A DNA stretch of 64,000 nucleotides, taken from the NCBI GenBank assembly GCA_025363755.1, contig JANYLQ010000047.1, positions 32,690 through 96,689 on the forward strand, given 5' to 3'. Origin of the DNA: Hyphomicrobiales bacterium. Lineage in GTDB: Bacteria; Pseudomonadota; Alphaproteobacteria; Rhizobiales; Aestuariivirgaceae. The notes beneath the pieces were generated by a model. That model was not told the origin of the DNA, ran no database searches, and saw nothing but the letters and a program-made list of their open reading frames with translations. Position 1 is the first letter of the stretch, and every line of letters starts with the position of its first letter. This document shows, in pieces, positions 1 through 9,081 of the stretch. The position numbers were made by a program, and so were the translations under genes.

Positions 1-669
1 CAGAATGTCAATCTGGTACAATTCTCCGTGTCGCATTATTTGCTGGCGCGCGCACTTGATACCGTGAAACTGACTGAGCCTGATGTGAAAGTTGTGAACA
101 CATCTGATGCTGATATGGCCGCGGCCTATAAAACGCCGGCAGTGACTGCTGTTGTAACGTGGAAGCCCATAGTCTCCACAATTCTTGAAGATCCATCGGC
201 CAAAAAAGTTTTTGACAGTTCACAAGTGCCCGGTGAAATTATCGATTTAATGGTGGCAAATTCCGCCGTGTTGAAAGACAATCCCAATTTCGGCAAAGCC
301 TTGACAGGCATTTGGTATGAAACTGCCGCCCTGTTGAAAGCAGACACTGCAGATGGCAAAGCTGCCCGCGAAGCCATGGGCAAAGCATCAGGCACTGATC
401 TTGCCGGCTTCCAATCGCAAATCGATACTACAAAATTGTTCGACAAACCCGTTGACGCCTTGGCCTTCACGGATTCGCCTGCCTTGCCAACAACAATGGA
501 TTTGGTGAGAAAGTTCCTGTTCGAAAAGGCACTGTTGGGCAACGGCGCAAAATCAGCCGATGCGATTGGTATAGAAATGCCTGACGGCAAAATTCTGGGC
601 GACGCAGCAAATGTCAAATTGCGCTTTACAGATACCTTTATGAAAGAAGCGGCAGACGGCAAACTTTAA
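1..669 (+). CDS. ABC transporter solute-binding protein (5'-truncated by window edge), guanidine/urea-type importer
   Basis: The reading frame is open from base 1, so the N-terminus and signal peptide lie outside the window; 222 codons are visible. The chain resembles periplasmic NMT1/TauA-type solute-binding proteins that travel with 'urea carboxylase' operons. It would capture the substrate in the periplasm and hand it to the permease that begins 11 bases downstream. The context of permease, ATPase, DUF1989 pair, carboxylase and allophanate hydrolase points to uptake of a small nitrogen compound, guanidine or urea. The substrate cannot be read from this partial chain. The family call is an inference from context and general sequence character. 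Confidence 0.8.
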   Translation, partial: QNVNLVQFSVSHYLLARALDTVKLTEPDVKVVNTSDADMAAAYKTPAVTAVVTWKPIVSTILEDPSAKKVFDSSQVPGEIIDLMVANSAVLKDNPNFGKALTGIWYETAALLKADTADGKAAREAMGKASGTDLAGFQSQIDTTKLFDKPVDALAFTDSPALPTTMDLVRKFLFEKALLGNGAKSADAIGIEMPDGKILGDAANVKLRFTDTFMKEAADGKL

Positions 670-680
670 GTACAAGCGCC

Positions 681-1499
681 ATGCGTTGGATAAATTCAAA
701 ACCCAACCGGGGGGTAAAGCTTTTTCTTATGCTTTTGCCTTTCATGGTTCTGGTTGTCGCTTACAGCATTGGATCGACAATACGTCTTGCCGATAATCCC
801 AATGACAAGCTGCTGCCTGGCCTGTTGGGCTTTGGTGAAGCCATTCAACGCATGGCCTTCACGGCCGATCCTCACACCGGTGAGATTTTGCTGTGGTCTG
901 ACACCAAGGCAAGCCTGTTTCGAATTTTCTGTGGGCTTGGAATTTCAACTGTTTTGGCATTGGCAGTGGGAATGGTGATTGGAATGCTGCCCCATGTGCG
1001 GGCGTTGCTGGCACCCTTTGTTGCGGCCATCGCCATGGTGCCGCCATTAGCACTTCTGCCAATCCTGTTCATTGTTTTGGGTCTGGGTGAAACGTCGAAA
1101 ATCGCGCTGATTGTTATTGGCATTGCACCAACCATGATGCGCGAATTGGCCATGCGTGCGCAGGAATTGCCGCGCGAACAAATCATTAAGGCAGAAACTT
1201 TGAGCGGCAATTCTTGGCAGATTGCATTGCGGGTTTTCCTTCCGCAAATTCTGCCGCGCCTCATCACCAGCATGCGCCTTCAGCTCGGGCCAGCATGGTT
1301 GTTTTTGATTGCGGCCGAAGCAATTTCATCTGACTCCGGCCTTGGCTATCGCATTTTTTTAGTGCGGCGGTATTTGGCCATGGATGTCATTTTTCCCTAT
1401 GTGGGCTGGATAACGCTTCTCGCAGTGTTGACAAGCCTGTTGCTGGACCAGTTCCGCAAATGGATTTTCCCATGGTCTGAATTAGAGGCCGCACCATGA
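681..1499 (+). CDS. ABC transporter permease of the guanidine/urea-type importer
   Basis: This is a 272-residue inner-membrane permease of the nitrate/taurine (SsuC/TauC) class. It has an N-terminal hydrophobic segment near residues 13-33, a second near 73-95, and a long hydrophobic stretch around 105-150. The cytoplasmic coupling loop (EAA loop) is seen around IKAETLSGNSW with a downstream LP. Its stop codon overlaps the start of the ATPase gene by four bases (ATGA), which implies translational coupling. It would form the channel used by the upstream binding protein. Length is normal for the family. Confidence 0.88.
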   Translation: MRWINSKPNRGVKLFLMLLPFMVLVVAYSIGSTIRLADNPNDKLLPGLLGFGEAIQRMAFTADPHTGEILLWSDTKASLFRIFCGLGISTVLALAVGMVIGMLPHVRALLAPFVAAIAMVPPLALLPILFIVLGLGETSKIALIVIGIAPTMMRELAMRAQELPREQIIKAETLSGNSWQIALRVFLPQILPRLITSMRLQLGPAWLFLIAAEAISSDSGLGYRIFLVRRYLAMDVIFPYVGWITLLAVLTSLLLDQFRKWIFPWSELEAAP

Positions 1500-2266
1500 G
1501 CGAACTGGTGATTGAAAACCTGTGGAAAGAATATGATTCTCAAATCGTTTTAGAGCGGATCTCGCTCACCATCGCGTCCCGCAGTTTTGTGGCCCTTGTT
1601 GGTCCATCAGGCTGTGGCAAGTCTACCTTTTTGCGCATTCTGCTTGGACAAGAACAAGCAACGCGCGGCAAAATATTAGTTGATGGGCAACCGCTTCCCG
1701 CTGAACCCGGCGCAGAACGTGGTGTGGTTTTCCAACAATATTCAGTTTTCCCCCATCTCACAGTTCTTGGAAATGTGCTTTTGGGAAAGGAATTTTCTGA
1801 CGCCGGCATTAAAGCCAAATTGTTTGGCGCGGCCAAGCGCAATGCAATTTCTGAAGCAAAAGCCATGATCGAAGATGTTGGCCTTGGCGGTGCTGAAGAT
1901 AAATATCCGTCACAACTTTCTGGCGGCATGCGCCAAAGGCTGGCCTTAGCCCAAGCCCTGATGATGAAACCCAAAGTGCTTTTGCTTGATGAACCTTTCG
2001 GCGCGCTTGACCCCGGAATCCGGGCCGACATTCACACGTTGATGAAACGCCTGTGGAACCAAACGCAAATGACTATTGTGATGGTAACTCACGATCTGCG
2101 CGAAGCGTTTACGCTTGCTTCGCGCGTCATTGCCTTTGAGCGCCCGCGCGATAGGCCAGAAGAACGGGAAGGTTATGGCGCAACAATCACAAAAGACCAT
2201 GAAATCTGGCCACCACGTGTGGCCGGGGTGGCTTCAAACTATCGTCCTCCTGGAGAAGGCAAATGA
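1496..2266 (+). CDS. ABC transporter ATP-binding protein of the guanidine/urea-type importer
   Basis: This is a 256-residue ABC ATPase. Walker A (GPSGCGKST) lies at about residues 36-44, the signature LSGGMRQR in the middle, and Walker B with D-loop reads VLLLDEPFGALD. The switch histidine is in MVTHDLREA. It belongs to the SsuB/TauB group and would energise the permease encoded just upstream. It overlaps the permease gene by four bases and the next gene by four bases, so the five-gene run is one transcription unit. The C-terminal tail after the HD motif is slightly long but usual for this group. Confidence 0.9.
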   Translation: MSELVIENLWKEYDSQIVLERISLTIASRSFVALVGPSGCGKSTFLRILLGQEQATRGKILVDGQPLPAEPGAERGVVFQQYSVFPHLTVLGNVLLGKEFSDAGIKAKLFGAAKRNAISEAKAMIEDVGLGGAEDKYPSQLSGGMRQRLALAQALMMKPKVLLLDEPFGALDPGIRADIHTLMKRLWNQTQMTIVMVTHDLREAFTLASRVIAFERPRDRPEEREGYGATITKDHEIWPPRVAGVASNYRPPGEGK

Positions 2267-3084
2267 CCCATATTGCAGCTTCAACCGCAGAACTGGCAGC
2301 GCGCCGCGCACACTATGAAGATCATCAGCGCAAAGGTCTTGAATTTGCGCCAAAGGCGTTTCCTCCTGCCAGTGCGCTTCCTGCAGAGGCGATTGATCCA
2401 GATTCAATCATTCATCGCGAAATCATTCCGGGTGGTTGGTATTGGTCTACGAAAGTGCTTCGCGGTGAGGCACTGCGCGTGGAACAGGGTGAAGGCAATT
2501 CATCTGTTGCAATCGTCGCATGGAACGCGAATGACACAACCGAACGGATAAATTTGGTTGATACTGCGAAGGTTCAATGGTCGACGATACTCAGCAAGGG
2601 CCGCGTGATTTTCTCAGATATGGGCCGCGTGATGTTTTCGTTAATCGAAGACAGTTTGGGCGCGCATGATTGTTTGATGGGTGGTTCAACCGCCGCATCA
2701 AACGCCGCAAAATATCCCAACCAGAAAACGCGAAACACACGCGATAATCTGGTTCTGGTTGCTGGCAAGCTTGGTCTCGAGCGGCGAGATATTTCTGCGG
2801 TGCTCACACTGTTTTCGCCAACCAGTCTTTCAGAAGCCGGGGACTTTCAATGGCGAACGAACCTTTCAAACAGCGCCCATTACTGCGATCTCCGCGCCGA
2901 AATGGATATGTTTGTAGGTTTCTCAAACTGCCCGCATCCGCTCGATCCAGATCCAATCTACGCGCCGACGCCCGTCACGATCACGCGCTTTTGCGCGAGC
3001 GCGCCGAAAGCTGATGATCTGGCGCACACAGCTACCGCTGAGGCCGTTCGCGGCTTTCAAAACAACGCCTTGAAGTTGAAGTAA
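2263..3084 (+). CDS. cgdA: DUF1989 protein, UAAP1 / carboxyguanidine deiminase subunit
   Basis: This 273-residue protein belongs to the DUF1989 family long annotated 'urea amidolyase associated protein 1'. Published work on this family reassigned the UAAP1/UAAP2 pair as carboxyguanidine deiminase (CgdAB), which converts carboxyguanidine to allophanate and ammonia. Visible family features are GRVMFSLIEDSLGAHDCL and the C-terminal SNCPHPLDPDP, with conserved Cys and His likely to bind metal. The start codon overlaps the ATPase stop (ATGA). The partner subunit follows at once. Which partner is A and which is B is my assumption from gene order. Confidence 0.85.
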   Translation: MTHIAASTAELAARRAHYEDHQRKGLEFAPKAFPPASALPAEAIDPDSIIHREIIPGGWYWSTKVLRGEALRVEQGEGNSSVAIVAWNANDTTERINLVDTAKVQWSTILSKGRVIFSDMGRVMFSLIEDSLGAHDCLMGGSTAASNAAKYPNQKTRNTRDNLVLVAGKLGLERRDISAVLTLFSPTSLSEAGDFQWRTNLSNSAHYCDLRAEMDMFVGFSNCPHPLDPDPIYAPTPVTITRFCASAPKADDLAHTATAEAVRGFQNNALKLK

Positions 3085-3093
3085 GAATTGAAA

Positions 3094-3708
3094 ATGGTTG
3101 AATACCTCATTCCAGCTGAAGCGCCATGGTCTGGCATTGTTCGCAAAGGCCAAACTATCCGAATTGAAGACAGCTACGGACAGCAGGCAATTGACACGTT
3201 GTTCTACTGTCTCGACAACTTTGCTGAACGCTATTCCAACCAAGACACCATGCGCGAGCAAGGGGCAGCCTATGTTGGTGTTGGCACAAAAATATTTTCA
3301 AACGAAGGGCGCGTGATGTTGGCAGTGACAGCAGACAGTTGCGGCAGACATGACACGTCCGCGGGTGCGTGTTCATGTGAAAGCAACACGGTGCGCTTTG
3401 GGCACGGCACGAAATATCTTCATGCCTGCCGCGATAATTTCATTCTCGAAGTTTCAAAACACGGCATGAGCAAGCGCGATATTGTTCCCAACATTAATTT
3501 TTTCATGAATGTGCCGATCAAACCCACCGGCGAAATGACGATTGTTGATGGCATTTCAAAACCTGGAGACTATATAGAACTTGTGGCTGAAATGGATGTG
3601 CTCTGCGTCATTTCAAATTGCCCACAAATCAACAACCCTTGCAACGGCTTTGATCCTACCCCCATTAAAGTAATTATTTATGATGGTGAAGGCAAAGCCA
3701 GTGTTTAA
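3094..3708 (+). CDS. cgdB: DUF1989 protein, UAAP2 / carboxyguanidine deiminase subunit
   Basis: This is the second DUF1989 protein, about 204 residues, paralogous to its upstream neighbour. Both share the block GRVML/F...DSxGxHD and the terminal SNCP motif. In the CgdAB model the two form a heteromeric, metal-dependent deiminase acting after the carboxylase. The ATG at 3094 was preferred; an in-frame TTG at 3088 would add two residues. The 3' end overlaps the carboxylase gene by eight bases if that gene starts at the GTG at 3701. The cysteine-rich segment ACSCESNTVRFGHG around residues 89-102 is a probable metal or active-site region. Confidence 0.85.
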   Translation: MVEYLIPAEAPWSGIVRKGQTIRIEDSYGQQAIDTLFYCLDNFAERYSNQDTMREQGAAYVGVGTKIFSNEGRVMLAVTADSCGRHDTSAGACSCESNTVRFGHGTKYLHACRDNFILEVSKHGMSKRDIVPNINFFMNVPIKPTGEMTIVDGISKPGDYIELVAEMDVLCVISNCPQINNPCNGFDPTPIKVIIYDGEGKASV

Positions 3709-6700
3709 AAAAGTCTTGATTGCCAACCGCGGTGAAATTGCGGTTCGTATTATTCGTACATTGAATAATATGGGCATCGCATCAGTCGCGGTCTATTCTG
3801 ATGCCGATCGCTTCTCTATGGCGACATTGATGGCCGATGAGGCTGTGCGCCTCGGCCCAGCCCCCGCCAGTGAAAGCTATTTGAATATCGAAGCTGTGAT
3901 TGCAGCGTGTAAAGTGACCGGAGCCGAAGCTGTGCATCCGGGCTATGGCTTTTTATCAGAGAACAAAGGCTTTGCAGAACGGCTGATCGCTGAAGGCATT
4001 GCGTTTATTGGCCCCCAGCCAAAGCATCTTTCTGCCTTTGGTTTAAAGCACACGGCGCGTGAATTGGCCAAGGCCAGCGGTATTCCGTTGTTGCCCGGCA
4101 CTGATCTTTTAAAAAATATTGATGAAGCATTAAACGCCGCAGAAAAAATAACTTACCCCGTAATGCTTAAAAGCACCGCAGGCGGCGGCGGCATCGGCAT
4201 GCAGCTTTGCGCAGACAGCAAACAACTTATCGCAAGTTTTGAAGCGGTGCAGCGAACGGCGAACACAAGCTTCGGCGATGCACGCGTGTATATCGAGCGT
4301 TTCGTATCAGATGCACGCCACGTTGAAGTTCAAATCTTTGGTGATGGCAAAGGCAACGTTATTGCGCTGGGTGAAAGAGATTGTTCCCTGCAGCGCCGCA
4401 ACCAGAAAGTTCTGGAAGAGACCCCCGCCCCTGATCTTACCCATGAAACACGCACGCGCTTGCATAAAGCCGCGGTTGATCTTGGAAAGGCGGTTTCCTA
4501 TGAATCGGCGGGAACAGTTGAATCTATTTATGATCCACAGCGCGCTGAGTTTTATTTCCTGGAAGTCAACACGCGCCTGCAAGTGGAACATCCTGTCACC
4601 GAAGCAGTTTTCGGAATTGATCTGGTTGAATGGATGATCAGGCAAGCCGCTGGCGAAAATGTGCTGGGTGGTGCAGCAAATCTCAAGCCCAAAGGTGCTG
4701 CCATCGAAGTGCGTATCTACGCTGAAATGCCTCATGCCGATTTCAGGCCAAGTGCTGGCCTGCTGACCGAAGTGAAGTTTTCTGCCAACGCGCGCAATGA
4801 TGGTTGGATTGAAACCGGCACAGAGGTGACACCGTTTTATGACCCCATGTTGGCCAAAGTGATTGTGGCGGCGCATGATCGGCCCAGCGCCATTGCCAAA
4901 CTGCAACAGGCGCTTGCTGCAACATCAATATCAGGCATTGAAACAAATCTGGGCTATCTTCGTGCCATCGCAAATTCAGAATTGCTGGCAAGCGGCAAAG
5001 TGGCAACAACAGCGCTGCGCAATTTTTCTTTCACCCCAGACATCATTGAGGTGCTGGCACCGGGTGCGCAATCAAGCATTCAAGAATTGCCGGGGCGATT
5101 GGGCCTCTGGCACGTTGGTGTTCCGCCCAGCGGGCCTATGGATGAACGGTCTTTCAAACATGCCAACCGGCTTGTGGGCAACGCCGATACTGTGGCAGCC
5201 CTAGAGCTTACGGTTTCTGGCCCAACGCTCAAATTTTTCGCAGACGTTGCGGTGGCGTTAGCTGGTGCCGCGATGCCCATGCTCTGTGATGGAAAAGCGC
5301 TGCCACATGGCGAAGCCATCACCATCAAGGCTGGCCAAACCTTGCGCATTGGCACAATCAAAGGTGCAGGCCAGCGTGCCTATCTGGCCGTGGCAGGCGG
5401 CTTTGCTGCGGTGGAAGTTCTTGGCTCTCGCGCCACCTTTGGGCTTGGTCAATTTGGTGGCAATGCCACAGGGCCGCTGAAAGCTGGTCATGTATTACAT
5501 CTGGCCCGCGCCGCTCATTCAATGCCTGCGAACCCCGCAACCCAAGCCGCGGAATTGAAGCATCATTGGAACGTGGGCGTACTTTACGGCCCCCACGGCG
5601 CGCCCGACTTTTTTCTGGAAAGCGATATCGAAACACTTTTCGCAACTGATTACGAAGTGCATTTCAACAGCGCGCGAACCGGCGTCCGACTGATCGGCCC
5701 TGCCCCAAAATGGGCGCGCCGTGATGGCGGCGAAGCAGGGCTTCATCCTTCCAATCTGCATGACAATGCCTATGCCGTTGGTGCCATTGATTTCACCGGA
5801 GACATGCCTATTATTTTAGGCCCCGATGGCCCAAGCCTTGGCGGCTTTGTTTGCCCCGCAGTGATCGCGCGCGATGAACAATGGAAAATGGGCCAGTTCA
5901 AACCCGGAGATAAAATTTGCTTTCACAGCGTTGCAAGGCCAGATGATCCGATCGCTGCCCCTGCGGTTCATCGCCCGCGCGCCAACATGGGCTCACCGCT
6001 CTTGGCCACCTATGATCAAGGGCCTGTTCCTGTGGTTTACCGCCGGCAGGGTGATGATAATCTTCTGGTTGAATATGGCGCGATGACGCTTGATATCGCT
6101 TTGCGATTGCGGGTTCATCTTTTGATGCAAGCCGTGGCCCAAGCGCGTGTGCCGGGTGTCATTGATTTAACCCCCGGCATCAGATCTCTGCAAATCCACT
6201 ATGACGGAACCATGCTAACCAGAAAGCGCCTGCTGGGCTTGCTTTTGGAAATCGAAAAATCGCTGGCCTCTGCCCATGATGTAAAAGTGCCCAGCCGCAT
6301 TGTGCATTTGCCACTGTCTTGGAATGATCCTGATGCCGAATTGGCCATGCGCAAATACCAAGAACTCGTGCGCCCCAATGCGCCGTGGTGCCCTTCTAAT
6401 ATTGAGTTCATCCGCCGCATCAATGGCCTGCCCGACGAAAAGGCCGTGAAGCAAATTGTTTTTGATGCAAGCTATCTGGTTTTAGGTTTGGGTGATGTTT
6501 ATCTTGGCGCACCGGTGGCAACACCCGTTGATCCACGCCACCGGCTGGTAACCACAAAATACAATCCTGCCCGTACGTGGACACCTGAAAATGCCGTGGG
6601 CATTGGCGGCGCATATATGTGCATCTATGGGATGGAGGGGCCAGGCGGTTATCAATTGTTTGGCCGCACCATTCAGGTGTGGAACACTTGGCGACAAACC

Positions 6701-7237
6701 CAGGTGTTCACCAAGAACAAGCCCTGGCTATTGGATTTCTTTGATCAGATTCGGTTCTTTCCCGTTAGCCACCAAGAGCTTTCTGAAGCCCGCGCCGCGT
6801 TTCCGCATGGCGGCTATCCAATTAAAATTGAAGAGACCACTTTTTCTTACGCAGCCTATGAAAAACAATTGGCCAGCGATGCTACGTCCATCAGCACATT
6901 CAAGAACAAGCAACAAACCGCGTTCGAGGCCGAGCGCCAACGTTGGAAAGACGAAGGGCTGGATAGCTTTGTAAGCGATGACGGCAATGGCCCAACCATC
7001 GATGGCGATATTCCTCAAGGATGCTTTGGCGTGGCAAGTTCAGTGCCCGGCAACATCTGGAAAGTGTTGGTGGAGCCCGGCTCCCGCGTTGCAGAAGGTG
7101 ACACGCTTGCGATTATTGAATCAATGAAAATGGAAATTGCTGTAACGGCCCATGATGCTGGCACTGTGCGGGAATTGCGCGCTGGCCCGGGCCGCACTGT
7201 TAAATCTGGCGATATTATTGTTATATTGGAGAATTAA
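3701..7237 (+). CDS. Urea/guanidine carboxylase (biotin-dependent, single chain)
   Basis: This is a roughly 1178-residue biotin enzyme that carboxylates urea or guanidine using ATP and bicarbonate. The order is a biotin carboxylase domain (about 1-450, starting KKVLIANRGEIAVR, with the glycine-rich GGGGIG loop), a KipA/AHS2-type carboxyltransferase half (about 460-780), a KipI/AHS1-type half (about 780-1000), a linker, and a C-terminal biotinyl domain with ESMKM. The biotinylated lysine is near residue 1143. The GTG at 3701 was chosen because family members begin M-F-x-K-V-L-I-A-N-R and a GAAGG lies at suitable spacing; an ATG at 3680 is in frame. Neighbouring CgdAB favours guanidine as substrate. 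Confidence 0.92.
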   Translation: MFKKVLIANRGEIAVRIIRTLNNMGIASVAVYSDADRFSMATLMADEAVRLGPAPASESYLNIEAVIAACKVTGAEAVHPGYGFLSENKGFAERLIAEGIAFIGPQPKHLSAFGLKHTARELAKASGIPLLPGTDLLKNIDEALNAAEKITYPVMLKSTAGGGGIGMQLCADSKQLIASFEAVQRTANTSFGDARVYIERFVSDARHVEVQIFGDGKGNVIALGERDCSLQRRNQKVLEETPAPDLTHETRTRLHKAAVDLGKAVSYESAGTVESIYDPQRAEFYFLEVNTRLQVEHPVTEAVFGIDLVEWMIRQAAGENVLGGAANLKPKGAAIEVRIYAEMPHADFRPSAGLLTEVKFSANARNDGWIETGTEVTPFYDPMLAKVIVAAHDRPSAIAKLQQALAATSISGIETNLGYLRAIANSELLASGKVATTALRNFSFTPDIIEVLAPGAQSSIQELPGRLGLWHVGVPPSGPMDERSFKHANRLVGNADTVAALELTVSGPTLKFFADVAVALAGAAMPMLCDGKALPHGEAITIKAGQTLRIGTIKGAGQRAYLAVAGGFAAVEVLGSRATFGLGQFGGNATGPLKAGHVLHLARAAHSMPANPATQAAELKHHWNVGVLYGPHGAPDFFLESDIETLFATDYEVHFNSARTGVRLIGPAPKWARRDGGEAGLHPSNLHDNAYAVGAIDFTGDMPIILGPDGPSLGGFVCPAVIARDEQWKMGQFKPGDKICFHSVARPDDPIAAPAVHRPRANMGSPLLATYDQGPVPVVYRRQGDDNLLVEYGAMTLDIALRLRVHLLMQAVAQARVPGVIDLTPGIRSLQIHYDGTMLTRKRLLGLLLEIEKSLASAHDVKVPSRIVHLPLSWNDPDAELAMRKYQELVRPNAPWCPSNIEFIRRINGLPDEKAVKQIVFDASYLVLGLGDVYLGAPVATPVDPRHRLVTTKYNPARTWTPENAVGIGGAYMCIYGMEGPGGYQLFGRTIQVWNTWRQTQVFTKNKPWLLDFFDQIRFFPVSHQELSEARAAFPHGGYPIKIEETTFSYAAYEKQLASDATSISTFKNKQQTAFEAERQRWKDEGLDSFVSDDGNGPTIDGDIPQGCFGVASSVPGNIWKVLVEPGSRVAEGDTLAIIESMKMEIAVTAHDAGTVRELRAGPGRTVKSGDIIVILEN

Positions 7238-7240
7238 GAC

Positions 7241-9049
7241 ATGCTGCCAAAAGTTCTTGATCTGGTAAACCTGCGCAAGGCTTACGCTGCGGGCACAACA
7301 CCTTTGGATGTGGTGGAGGAAGTGATCAAGCGCCGCAATGCGGCAACAGACAAAGCGATTTTCATTTCAGTGACATCCGATGATGCGCTTCGCACCGCTG
7401 CCAAAGAACTGATGGCCCGCGCACCTGCTCCCAATAGTTTGCCGCTGTGGGGCGTTCCATTCGCGGCCAAGGATAATATCGACGCAGCAGGGCTTTCCAC
7501 CACAGCAGGCTGCCCAGCCTATGCTTATGACCCGAAGGTTGATGCCACGGTGGTTGGGCGTTTGAAAATCGCTGGCGCGATGATCATCGGGAAAACCAAT
7601 CTTGATCAATTTGCCACAGGGTTAAACGGCACGCGCTCACCTTATGGCGCGCCGCGTTCGGTGTTTCATGCAGACTATATTTCAGGTGGTTCAAGCTCAG
7701 GTTCATCCGTTGCAGTGGCCTCTGGCCTATGCACCTTTGCGCTGGGCACGGATACGGCAGGGTCTGGCCGTGTGCCGGCCGCCTTTAACAATTTGGTTGG
7801 CATTAAACCAACGCCTGGCCTTTTGCCTAACACGGGCGCTGTGCCCGCTTGCAAAAGCGTTGATTGCATCACAATCTTCGGGGTGACCGTTGGTGACGGT
7901 GTTGCTATTCGCAAAGTGGCAGAAGGCTTTGACAGCGGCGATCCGTTCTCGCGCGTTGCCAAACCTGTGTCCCTTCCAGCATCAGGATTGCGGATCGGCG
8001 TATTAGCGGGGGCTGAACGTGAATTTTTTGGTGATGCAAATTTTGAGAAACTTTATGATCATGCCATCGCACAAGCAGCAAGCTTGGGGGCTGAAATCAT
8101 TCCATTTGATTATGCGCCGTTTCGGGAGGCAGCGTCCCTTCTTTATGAAGGGCCATGGGTGGCAGAACGCCTTGCCGCAATCGAGAAATTTTTATCCACC
8201 AACGCGAATGACTTTGACCCCACGGTGCGCAAGATTATTGAAGGGGCAAAGCCGTTGACAGCTGTTGATGCCTTCAACGGCCTTTATAAGCTTGAAACCC
8301 TGCGTCATAAAACAGATGCAGAATGGGCCAAGGTTGATGTGTTGCTTTTGCCAACAGCGCCCACCACGTTTACCGTGGCCGCGATGGTGGCAGACCCCAT
8401 CGTGCTGAACGGCAGGCTTGGCCGCTATACCAATTTCGCCAACCTTCTGGGATGTGCCGCCATTGCCATCCCTGCCGGATTTGGCGACAACGGCCTGCCC
8501 GCTGGCGTTACCCTGATTGGCCCCGCATTCACTGATGATGCAATGGCGCCATTTGCCGATGCCCTACACCGCAAAATGAATTGCGGCATGGGGATGGACC
8601 GCACAGCAGTTTTACCAAAGGAAAATATCATGGCCTCAGTTGAAGATAATTTTGTTCAAATCGTTGTGGTGGGTGCTCACCTCACGGGCATGCCGCTCAA
8701 CCATGAACTCACCACACCGGGTGGGCGCTTGTTCAAAACCTGCCGCACGGCCAAAGATTACAGGCTTTATGTTTTGCCCAACACCACACCGCAAAAACCC
8801 GGCTTAATCAAAGAGCCAGGCTTTGAAGGCGAAGGGTTGGAAGTTGAAGTGTGGGCCCTGCCCGCAGATGCATTTGGAAAATTCGTGCAAAGAATTCCAG
8901 CACCCTTGGGCATCGGCAAATTGACACTTGATGATGGCAGTTCGGTTTCAGGTTTTCTCTGCGAAGCACACGCTGTTAAAGGCGCACAGGAAATTACCAG
9001 CCTTGGCGGTTGGCGCGCGTATATCCAGAGCAAAGCGAAGCAGAATTAA
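7241..9049 (+). CDS. atzF: Allophanate hydrolase
   Basis: This 602-residue enzyme hydrolyses allophanate to ammonia and CO2 and ends the pathway of this operon. The N-terminal amidase-signature domain (about 1-440) shows the Ser-cisSer-Lys triad region: FAAKDNID for the lysine and GGSSSGSSVAVASG for the serines. The C-terminal domain (about 455-600) is the AtzF-specific module that removes the second carboxyl group. The gene starts three bases after the carboxylase stop and is the last of the run. It converges with guaA 32 bases further on; no clear intrinsic terminator was seen between them. Confidence 0.93.
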   Translation: MLPKVLDLVNLRKAYAAGTTPLDVVEEVIKRRNAATDKAIFISVTSDDALRTAAKELMARAPAPNSLPLWGVPFAAKDNIDAAGLSTTAGCPAYAYDPKVDATVVGRLKIAGAMIIGKTNLDQFATGLNGTRSPYGAPRSVFHADYISGGSSSGSSVAVASGLCTFALGTDTAGSGRVPAAFNNLVGIKPTPGLLPNTGAVPACKSVDCITIFGVTVGDGVAIRKVAEGFDSGDPFSRVAKPVSLPASGLRIGVLAGAEREFFGDANFEKLYDHAIAQAASLGAEIIPFDYAPFREAASLLYEGPWVAERLAAIEKFLSTNANDFDPTVRKIIEGAKPLTAVDAFNGLYKLETLRHKTDAEWAKVDVLLLPTAPTTFTVAAMVADPIVLNGRLGRYTNFANLLGCAAIAIPAGFGDNGLPAGVTLIGPAFTDDAMAPFADALHRKMNCGMGMDRTAVLPKENIMASVEDNFVQIVVVGAHLTGMPLNHELTTPGGRLFKTCRTAKDYRLYVLPNTTPQKPGLIKEPGFEGEGLEVEVWALPADAFGKFVQRIPAPLGIGKLTLDDGSSVSGFLCEAHAVKGAQEITSLGGWRAYIQSKAKQN

Positions 9050-9081
9050 AATGCAGCGTTAATATGGCGTGGCGACACCCC

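Noticed and set aside
1..60. Guanidine riboswitch of the first operon
   Set aside because: The 5' part of the operon lies outside the window, so nothing can be said from this sequence.
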